34,500 nt of DNA from Mesostigma viride (lineage: Eukaryota > Streptophyta > Mesostigmatophyceae > Mesostigmatales > Mesostigmataceae): assembly GCA_009746045.1 (NCBI GenBank), contig RPFO01000026.1:1369015-1403514 (forward strand). The letters are read 5' to 3'. A program made the position numbers and the translations under genes. Below the pieces are notes generated by a model, which ran no database searches, was not told where the DNA came from, and was given only the letters and a program-made list of their open reading frames with translations. This document shows, in pieces, positions 23,701-32,962 of the stretch (position 1 is the stretch's first letter; the number at the start of each line of letters is the position of its first letter).

Positions 23701-25591
23701 TTTCTACGACGCACATGCTGATATAATTTTCCAAAGCTATTACGCAATATACGATGAGCAAACGCCTCTCGACGCAACGCAGCCTGGCGGCTGCGCTCGG
23801 CAATGAAAATACGCCTGCAGCTCCGGCTGCAGCTTCGCCCACCGGCCCAGAAGGCAGCGGCGCCACTAGCCAAGCTCTAGTGGTCGTCCAGCCCCCTGCT
23901 GCGCCCGCCTCGCCAGCTAGCGTCGCCCGAACCCAAGCGCAGTCGTCCTGACGGGCTTTTGGATGAGTACGACTTTGACGCCAGCCAGCCCGGCTATTTT
24001 GACAAGCTTACACACGATCGCATCCTGGCCCACGTGTTTTTCGGGACGCATGCCTCTCTTATAGAACTATGCAAGCAGCTTTCCCACCAAGGTCGCCTTG
24101 TCGATGCCTTCCTCCAGAGCTGGCGCCATTTCGGCAAGGACGTCCTCAACGCCCGCCGCCCCCACCTCCAGCAATTCGCCCTCTTTTCCCTCCTTGGACG
24201 CTCCATCCAGGAGCTTTGGCCCCCAAATTAAGCCCCTCACCACCACCTTAACCGAATCCTCCATCCGCTCACTCCTCAAGGAGGCCCTCGAGCAGCACGT
24301 GGCCCCCATCGCTGCAGATGTGGCGGCCATGGGCAGCACGTTGGCTGCCGAGCTCCCCCTCCTCTCCACCATTTCCACCGCCACCTCCACCCTCCTCGCC
24401 TCCTCCACCGCCACCATCCCCTCCTCCGACTCCATCACCGCCCAGCTCCGCGACATCGACCAGCGCCTCAAGGATAATGCAATGGCTATCGAGGTCTTGC
24501 AGAACACAGCAGGCCTCACCGCCTGCAGGCAGTGAAGGACATTGCCGCCAAGCCAGCCTCGGCTGGCCTGGCCGGCGATGCTCCTCCCATCACGACCTGG
24601 GCGGACATGCTTAAGCAACATACCACCTCCACCACCTCCGCCGTCGCAGCCCAGCTCCAGCGGCAGACGCTTGACCTCCGCGAGGAGGCCGAGCTCGCCA
24701 AGCGCAGCCTCAACGCCATACTCAAGAACTTCGACATGGAAGAAGGTGAGAATTCCGAGAAGCTTGCACGTGCGTTTGAGAGCAAAATATCCTTGCACGC
24801 ACGGGCCTTCTTGGTGAGATCAAGCTGACCGCCCACCGCCTCCCCCGCGCGCGGGGTAAGGCGGGGGCGCCTCCGCTTCTTCTCATCTTTGATAGCCCAG
24901 CGGACAAGATTTCGTTTCTCAGACGCCGCAAGCGGCTCGAGAATACTCACTTCACCGTGGACGACGACTTGACCCTGGCCCAGCAACAACGGCGACGGGA
25001 GCTATGGCCGACCTACCTCCAGCTCCGGCAGACCAAGGCGGGCCAGCCGGTGTACTCGGGAAGGGGGCGGCCATCTACGTCGGCCACAAGCCCTGGCCAG
25101 CGACCCCCTCGACCACCGCGGCCCCAGCAACTCCAGCCCCAGCCTAGGGGAATTCAGCAGTAGTGTAGAATAGTTAGACAGTGGCCTTGTACATGCCCGC
25201 CTACTACAGGCACTATACCAGCTTCGGCCTAGCCCTTTTTAGTCATGTACATGTGTGCCTATGATGAGCCACCCTCCAGATGATACCCAGCTTTATTCAT
25301 TTCAATTATGCCGTGCCCATGCAGGGGGTCACTCCCTGCTGAGAAGCCATGCCCTAGCTTTTGTATAGCTGTGCTGATCTTCCCCACCTATGACAGGCTC
25401 CCCTTAGCTGGGTGTTGCCTGAAACTCTGGGTGGTGCAGGTGCCCTAGTGCACCTAGAGCAAGTGTTGTTTACATTCCCACCCTTGCAGGAAGTAGCTTA
25501 GAATGTATGATAGGCCATATGCCCCTTCTCTGGGCTATGTGCTACATATACTCCCAACGGAGTTATGTTACAATTCAATTCAATTCAATTC
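23701..25591 (+). mobile_element. ORF1-only non-LTR retroelement, copy B (longest copy)
   Basis: 1,891 bp flanked by 11-bp duplications AACGATCCGGC. The order is a 53-nt 5' leader, ORF1 (23754-25163, frameshifted), a 428-nt 3' UTR, a CTCC-CAAC-GGAG hairpin (25551-25562) and an ATTCA tail (25571-25591). The start codon lies close to the 5' end, so this may be a full-length unit. There is no ORF2 between ORF1 and the 3' UTR. Since A and C have the same ORF1-to-tail structure, the family itself appears to lack ORF2 and would depend on another LINE's reverse transcriptase, as mammalian HAL1 elements do. Confidence 0.85.
23754..25163 (+). pseudogene. ORF1-like protein of retroelement copy B, several frameshifts
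   Basis: Starts MSKRLSTQRSLAAALGNEN and an Ala/Pro-rich stretch. It then shifts frame to a piece with PKRSRPDGLLDEYDFD and LTHDRILAHVFFGTHASLIE, shifts again to a Ser/Pro linker and TESSIRSLLKEALEQHVAPI, and a 2-nt insertion near 24524-24531 (relative to copy A) moves to the frame with TWADMLKQHTTSTTSAVAAQ. A last shift near 24800 leads to FLRRRKRL and DDDLTLAQQQRRRELWPTYL. At least four frameshifts make it inactive. The N-terminal half is known only from this copy. The basic PKRSRP stretch could be a nuclear localisation signal. Confidence 0.75.
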
Positions 25592-25602
25592 AACGATCCG
25601 GC
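25592..25602. repeat. Right target-site duplication of retroelement copy B
   Basis: AACGATCCGGC; the target lies within the 3' UTR of copy C. Confidence 0.85.
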
Positions 25603-25860
25603 AAACTGTGGGTGCAATAAGACCCATGCAAGCGTGGCATAACAAGTATAGTGTGGGCAAGTAATCTGAACATAGCCAGGACGTAGCATGGCTGTACTAG
25701 GACTAGGCTAAGGCTATGGCTGGTTGTGTACCGTGCGTTGGCGCCGCACGTGACTAGGTATGTTGGCACACTCTAGGCAAACATTCAAGGCATGGCTGCC
25801 TTAGCGGCAGTGACTCCAATGGTTACAAGCTACCTAGGGCTATTGCTATTCTAGCCCGCT

Positions 25861-26046
25861 GGGGGCGTCCACATCTTGTGGTTGATCATCAGGTCCCCGC
25901 CCCTCCAGTACACCTTGCCCAGGCTTCTGGGGGTCCTGCTTATGGCGGAGGTATTCCGGCCACAGGTCGCGTCGCTGCTCGGTTGCTGAGCGGGGGTCAG
26001 GTCGTCATCCAGCGTCCAGGAGAGGTCGTGCAGCTCCTTGCAGCAC
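25861..26046 (-). pseudogene. ORF1 C-terminal remnant of copy C
   Basis: Minus-strand frames, shifted twice, give TLDDDLTPAQQ, then RRDLWPEYLRHKQ, then KVYWRGGDLMINHKMW. These match in order the DDDLT-x-x-QQ, RRELWPTYLQLRQ and YWKGADIYV blocks of copy A. It is clearly homologous but dead. Confidence 0.75.
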
Positions 26047-26406
26047 TAGCCAGGGTAATTTGCATGTGGCAGTTTCCATCTTGTTGTGAACAACTGAAAA
26101 GGCTCTTTCTTCGCAGAAATGAATGAGCCAACGTTCAAACAACGTTCTCCTATCCCTCTTTAAAGCAGTCTTTAAACTAGAAAGGCAAGGGTAAATGTCT
26201 GAACAAGGTGGCAATGATCACAGCACAATGCCCTTGAGAAAGTCTTAATAATCCAGCTCTCTACCCTTTCAGAAGCTGCCTTGCATTAGCAACGATTCTG
26301 GGCCCTCTAGCTCGCTCACCTCGCCTAATCTGCGCTTCTTTATTGGCGCCGGCAGATGCGAAGCTTGAGCCCATCGTGTCGTGGGCGAGGTCGTCTGCCC
26401 GACCCA

Positions 26407-26745
26407 TCACAACTCCAAACCGTTTGGCCGACTAATTAAAAACGATGCCCCCCTTTTCCTTTGTTGCTTGGCGTCAATAGAAAATGAACTCGCACGTGCG
26501 GGAAAAATTGCTGCAAAGAGCTTTGTACAGGCATTATAAGCAGTTTTTCGCAGCTTTTCCCACGCATACCGCACATCCAGAACACCATTAGCGACCTTCG
26601 TGCGATATCTGGGGCACGCCATGTGTCCTGCTGGCTCATCGCCGCAGGCTGGGCAGCATAGGAAGGTCGGGCAAAGTCTAATTAGCCATTTATCTGCCGA
26701 CAAAGATATGCAGGGCGTGACGCAAGAACCAGACGGATTTCGCAC
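26407..26745 (-). CDS. Possible small zinc-binding protein or fragment, unknown
   Basis: A 112-codon open frame with CCPACGDEPAGHMACPRYR (C-x2-C-x6-H-x2-C spacing), followed by a helical, aromatic segment VLDVRYAWEKLRKTAYNACT. The motif resembles zinc knuckles of retrotransposon Gag or LINE ORF1 proteins, but its spacing is not the standard C-x2-C-x4-H-x4-C. It could be an exon or an old transposon remnant. No splice context was established. Confidence 0.3.
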   Translation of the reverse strand: MRNPSGSCVTPCISLSADKWLIRLCPTFLCCPACGDEPAGHMACPRYRTKVANGVLDVRYAWEKLRKTAYNACTKLFAAIFPARASSFSIDAKQQRKRGASFLISRPNGLEL

Positions 26746-27425
26746 CCCTTTTCACATATTCAGGGTGATATTCAATTCTACACAAAATTTCGCAAAAGTA
26801 GACGGTAGCTATCCTCAAAACTACTAATACCAGCTATGGTTAAGAGGAAGCGACAACTTATATGCATCCTTCAGAGTTTCCCTTGTGACGAAATATTGCA
26901 TTCGCAAGTCCGAAATCTGCATTTGGCCGCACGTGCCCTGTAAATCTTTTTACTAATTCTCATGGCAAATCAAGCCCACTAATTTGCACGACCCAAAAAT
27001 CATGGGATATGTCGACCAAGATGTGAGGAATAACTTACCCAAGCGCCCCTTCAATCCATCTGAGGCATTTTCTACACTGCCACATAATTGAACCCGACCG
27101 CCATTGTTGGCCGCCGACGTGGTCCCAAATGTGAAAAAAAGCCGCGACGGTGCGAGATCTTGCGCCAAAAAGCTTCACGAGGTTCCGAACACGACTGGCA
27201 CAGCGCCGCTCCATGTGTGCTCACCACTAGACACTGGACCGGCCAGTTACGCTCGAAAGACACGCCCTGATCAAGCAAGCTGTTTCCAGCTCTACCGTCT
27301 AGGTCATCTAGTCCCTCTACACGTAAGCCAGCCAGAATTTCAATGAACAAGGCTACACATTTTCATCTCCATATTCATCATCCTGAACGACTTGAAAACG
27401 AGGAAAAGATAACGGCAGGCTCGAG

Positions 27426-27553
27426 CTACCATGGTCCGGATTCTCCCGATTTCTGGCATGCGCTGGTTGTCTCCTTGATATTCTGGATGACGTATATCAG
27501 TGAGACAACCAGCGCAGGCCAGAAATTTGGAAAACCCGGATCGACCATGGTAG
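27426..27553. repeat. Long imperfect hairpin (about 50-bp arms, 28-nt loop)
   Basis: 27426-27473 (begins CTACCATGGTCCGGATTC) pairs with 27502-27553 (ends CGGATCGACCATGGTAG), with a few mismatches and bulges. Weaker pairing extends outward for some 20 bp. The size fits either a small-RNA precursor or a tiny foldback element. It is non-coding. Confidence 0.6.
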
Positions 27554-27717
27554 CGCTTGGCGCATCTATGCGAAAAGTTCCAAGTACAATGCCATCCATG
27601 TGTCAAGGAATTAATGACAATTTCCATTTGGAATCCATAAAATATACAGCATGACGCAACGTAAAAATTATTCACATGTGTTGTTGGGTGTTTGCAAAAA
27701 CTTGGCTTGCATCTCAT

Positions 27718-30700
27718 CTACGTGGCACCTGCGCCCCCTGCATTCCCCTGCTGGAGCATGCGCAGCAATGGCCCCACGGCACCAACCCGTTGGCCATGCT
27801 TCCTCACCACGCTTGCAACCTTGATCCCCGCAGGCGGGGCCACCGCCTTGGCCTTCCCAAATGCCGTAGTGTGGCCAGTCGCCGCAGGAGTCTCACTGGC
27901 AACTGCTCCTGCAGCAGCCGGTTGCCCAAGCATGCCGTTTGCACACACTGATGCGCCAAGTGGCGCGTGCCCACTGTGATGGTTGGCAGGCATCTCATCG
28001 GTCGCCAGGCTGTTGGGCAACCCTGCATCGGTCGTGCGGGCTCCAGGATTACCGACTCCCAGGTCGCGAGCTGGAAGACCCGTGCTTGGGGCAGGATGCG
28101 TGGCGGGATCACCCGGAGAAGCAGAGGCAGCACCGTCAGCATCCCCAGGGTCCCCATGTCTCCCTTTCCCAGTCTCACGGATTGGGTGAGAAGCAGACGC
28201 AAGGGGAGCGGGCGCGGTCTGGGACCCTGGGGCCTTGTCCCCCTGCCCACCCGCCCCCGTCCCGGACGCGTGTGCACCCTGCAGCTGCTGCCTCCGCTCA
28301 CGCAGGCAGTGCGAGATCTGCTGCCAGCGGTCCCTTGGGTGCGCGGGGACTGCTGCCACCGTCACCTTTGCCGCCGTTGTGGCTGGCGCATGGGCCTCAG
28401 CCTGCCTCCCATGTACACCCATGCGGGAGGACGCCACCGTGCAGCCCATGGACGAAACTTGCCATGAACTACTCTCTGCCGGCATGCTTCCATGGATGAT
28501 GCTTCCATCAGCAACGCTGCCATGAGCCACATGGGTGGTGACAGGGGCGTCGGTTGCCAGGACAGGCATGTGTGTCTGCTCTGCCATGGCTGCTGGCATC
28601 TCAGACGACGTTTGCCCGACACACCCAACCGGCATCCTGGCTGCTCGCATGCCATGGGCTGACCCCATGGCAGGCTCACTCCCCTTCTGGGATTGCTCTG
28701 GGACCCCCGCACTTTGGGGGCATGGCGGAGAGTGCAAGGGCCCGCTACCGACTGGCGCCGAGCACAGCGCGTCCGAATGATCGGGCGCGCGACCGGCCGT
28801 CACCAAGCTGGCACCTGCCGGTGCCATTGTCGACGTATTCAAGAGATGGCTGTCTGTGCCTGCGTGCGGCTGGGCGGAGAGCGAGCCATGGAGCAAGCCA
28901 TGACCGTTGTGCTGTGGCAGGTGCAGGCCGTCTGTCTGCTGCGGGACTCCTGCCATTGCTGGCGCGCCCTCTTTGGCGGCCCCCCAATGATGACCAGCAG
29001 CATGACCTTCACCATCAACAAGATTCCCGCCACCATCGGCGGCACCACCACCACCATCCCCCGCGGCATCCCCCGCGCATACCAGTCGCACCTGGAACAG
29101 CGAATCCCATTCCACATGGACGCACACCTGCGCCGCCGCATCCTGCTCCCGGGGCGCCGCTGACGCATCCAGGATGCTGGCATCCACCCCCACAATGCCC
29201 CCCTGCGCTGCGGCGAGCCCCCCCTGCACCCCACCCCCTCGCTCATCCCCCCCCGGGGTCATGGAATCAGCACAATCGTCCGCCTGCGTGCCCAGCACCC
29301 CCGCGCGCACGCGCAGCATGACGAGCCGTGACGGCGAATCAAACGCGACCACCTGTCCCTGCTCGTACCCGGACAGGCGCGGCACCAGCGTGTCAGGCGC
29401 CATCTCGACGACCCGGAATGCCACCACTGCGCCGACACTTGGCAGCACGCCGGCCTCCATCTCGGGGAAGCACGAGAAATCCCTTGCGTCCGCCACATGG
29501 TGGCCACTAAGCCCGCCGTCCACCACAACTGCATCCGTTCTGCCATCCCCCCCCCTGGGTCCATCCCCCACGCCCCCCCAAGCTTCTGGACCCCCCCCCT
29601 GGCCCGACCCCATGCTTCATCCCCAGCCGAGTGCCGCCGATGGCGCCCCAGTCGGTTGCTGCCCTCAGTACCATCCCCACCACCGTCCACCCTCTCCCCC
29701 TGCCGAGTGGGAGGCGTGCGAGACATCACCTTATTCCCTCGCCTCGACCCACGGCCGGCACCGGCACCCTGCCAGGTGCCACCGGCCGCTCTCGCCATCC
29801 GGTCAACCCCACCCGCCTGGCCGGCCCGATCCTCCTCCTCGTCACCGCTGCTGCTGGCGTCTGCACCTTGGTCCGCCCCCCCGCCCCCCTCGCCTTCCTC
29901 GTCCGAGGATGACATGAACCGCACGTGCCCGCGCGAGATGAGCGCGCCCACCCCCACGCGCCGCTTCTGCTTCTTCTTGTGGCGAGGGACGAGGCCCGCT
30001 GAGAGGCGCAGCACGAGCGGAGGGGTGGGGGCGACAGCATTAGCAGCCTGGCCCCGACCCTGCGGGGTAAATCCGAGGCCATTGGGTGTCAGCACGCCAG
30101 CATTATGGCCAATGGGGTTGTCCCCTCCTTCGAATGCCGATGATGCCGCGACCATGGTCTGCTTCGCACCCTGAGCACCCGCGCCTGCAGGGGGTGGCGG
30201 CGTCGTAGCCACCACTGCACCCCGCGCCGTCGCGCTGCCTTTTCTCGCTGACTTGGCATTTGGCGATTGGCCAACAATGCTGTCCGCGCCCTGCCCTCCC
30301 TGGCGGTGCTGACCTACCTGCTGCCCCTGCAGCGGTGTCCTCTGCTGCTGGCCATTCAACGGGGTCACAACCGGCGTCCCTGCTTGCCGTGCCACGGCCG
30401 GCGTGTCCGCTCCATGTCCTGCACCATGCTGACCACCGCCATACGCCCCCGGCGCCCCACCGCTGGCTCCGCCCCGCTGACTCCCCGCATCCCTGCCTGC
30501 TGCATGTGCCACGCGTGAGCCTCCAGCCACAACGACCCCCGCAGGGGACCGGCCGGATCCCTGGAACGCTGGCGCTGGCGCTGCCGTGCCCCCGCCCCCG
30601 CCTCGTGAGGCGGCTCCCTCCCCCCCCATGGCCTCCCCCGATCCCGGATTGCCGGAAAGAGTCCCGGTAGCTACTGCCCCCGGGCTGGCGGTGGCCGTGG

Positions 30701-32906
30701 CTGCCGCTCCCGACATGCCGACATTTCCCAGCATTCTCTCCGCCATCTCCCTCCGCCGCCGCCGCTTGAGCGACTTGCGACGCGCGCTGCGGCTGTTTGG
30801 GCCCCTGGCTCCCGCAACAAATGCCGCCGGCGCGACACCTGGCACTGGCACGGGGGGTTGACCAGGGCCCACCCGGAGGCCCCCCCCCCCTGTGGATGCA
30901 ACCGCTGGTGTGGCGCCGCTGGCTGCCGCTGGGGCGCCCGGCATTACTGCACGGCTGAGACCATCTACTATTGAGCGAGTGCCCCCGCTACCTGCTCCCT
31001 TGGCATGCGCGGCCACAGCGCCAGTCACTGTAGCCCTGCCGTTCATGGCCGTCGGCCCGCCGGCCGCGTTACGTGCGGCGGCATGAAGCGTGGCGGCTGC
31101 TGCGGAATCCGATGACCCGTTCTCCTCGAACCCCGCCACGACCGAGTCTTGCCCAGGGGATGTTGTGGGTGGGCGTGTCCCATTCCTGCCAGGGTGGTCC
31201 CCCCCGATCCTAACCAGCTGGTCGGATGCCCCCACCCCTTTGGCCGGGTTACGGGCGCCAGAATCGTGAGTCTCTCCTCGAACGGATCTCCGCGCGCTCT
31301 GACTCCACCGCTTCCTCCGTCGCTTCGCGGGCGGCGGCTTCTCCGACGAATCCTGGTCGTCCATTGGTCCCACCCCACCCCGGTCGTCATTGTGGCTATA
31401 GTGACCGCCGTCACGGGGATCCTTGTGCGCGCCCATGTCGTGGTTATAGTGACCGGTGTCGTGGTTATAGTGACCGGCGTCGCCGGCACCCTCGCCACCT
31501 GCCGCGCCGCCCGCGCCCGCATTCACCCCGTGGTTGTTCATCCCCGCATTCACCCCGTGGTTGACCATCCCCGCGTTCAAGCCATGATGGTTGACTCCCC
31601 CGTTAAAACCATGAATGTTGATCCCCGTGGCGATGCCGGCAGCGTTCACGCCATGGCCCGGCCCATGGCATAGCGCCAGCTGGCACGCGGCCGCGCCCGC
31701 CCGAGCGCCCTCAAGGCTATTCACCGTGTCGCCCGCGCACTCGTCATCCGCCTCCGCCACCGCCGCCATGCCGCTACTCCCACCGCCGCCATCGTCCTCG
31801 GCGACCCCCCGCTCGTTACTAGCGGCCGCAGGGACCGCCACGCCGGCCTTGACCCCGAGATCCAGATCATCCTCATCTTCATCCTCAGTATGATGGGCAC
31901 ACACGGACCCGATGCCTGTCGTGGCGATCGCAGGGCCATCCCCGCCCGCCTGGCCTAACGCCCGGCCTACCACGTTGTCCCCCCCGGTGGGGCTCCGATG
32001 ACGTTTCCGCCGGCCAACGTTGCCTCCTCCACTGGCACCCGTCAAACGGGCCTCTGCGGGGGTCGCGGTGGCGTCCACCCCCTTACGGCGCTTGTTCCCG
32101 CTCCACGCGCCCCGCTCCCAGAGCCCCTGCGGCGATGTGCTGTCACCGCCCATGATGACGTCACTGCCCCCAGCAACCCCACCCACATGACCAGCCGCCG
32201 CGCTCGAATCCATGATTCCGGCGGCCGTGCCCCCGGCTTTCCGCCCATGCTCCTCTTCTCCGCCATTGTTGTTGTTACTATTTGCGTTCACGTTCTTGCC
32301 CCCGTTACCACCACCTTTGCCCCCCCCACCGCCACCGCCTGCATTCCCGTTAACCCCCCCCGCGCCGTGCCGTAGACTGCTCCCGTTCCCACTCCCACCA
32401 TTCGCACCCCCACTCCCCACACCCGCATCGGGCCCCTCGTTCTCCCCCCGCGGGTCGTGCGCGACTGAGGCACTACCGCTCTTGACCCACCCGCCGCGAC
32501 CACCGCCACCCTCCCCTTGCGCCTCCCACGCACCTTGCTGCGACTTGGACATCGGGTCCGCCGCACCGGACGAGACACTCTGCACGTGCGGCGACAGCCC
32601 ACCATAGTCTTGGTTCACCCTGCCCCCGCTGCCCGCCCCGGCCGACCCCCCCCCAAGGCCCCCCCCCACCCCACCGTGTTCGTGCCCGGCCTGCAGCGCC
32701 CCGGCAGCCCCCCGGCCGGCGGCCCCAGGGTCCCTGGCCCTCTCCTGCCCACCAGCAGCATAGGGTGGCGCGGTGCCGGCCCCCGGCGTGTTGTTGTCCA
32801 TGCGTGAGAGGTGCAGTTGCGGCGGCGGGCCCCCGTTGCCAGCGTTGTTTTCCTTGGATGCCAGCCCACCGTTATTGTTGTTGGTGGCGTTGTTGTTGAC
32901 GTTACT

Positions 32907-32962
<56 letters not shown>

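Larger units (their letters stand above)
23508..26054 (-). mobile_element. Older ORF1-only retroelement, copy C, split by copy B
   Basis: Minus-strand element in two parts: 26046-25603 and 23700-23516. The 5' part encodes a decayed ORF1 C-terminus (26046-25861); the remainder is 3' UTR, ending in a CTCCC-CAAC-GGGAG hairpin (23541-23554) and an AATT tail (23516-23533). Removing copy B and one of its target-site duplications gives a 3' UTR of about 430 nt, the same length as in A and B. Possible eroded flanking duplications are TAGCCATG (23508-23515) and TAGCCAGG (26047-26054). Like A, it is 5'-truncated. Confidence 0.75.
26055..27717. other. Largely unassigned intergenic region
   Basis: Apart from the small ORF at 26407-26745 and the hairpin at 27426-27553, nothing is recognised. 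It separates retroelement copy C from the 3' end of the coilin-like gene and should include that gene's 3' UTR. Confidence 0.45.

Noticed and set aside
27718-28525. Plus-strand frames of 95-186 codons opposite the coilin tail
   Set aside because: The minus-strand frame continues in phase from the Tudor domain to a stop at 27718 and explains the open sequence.
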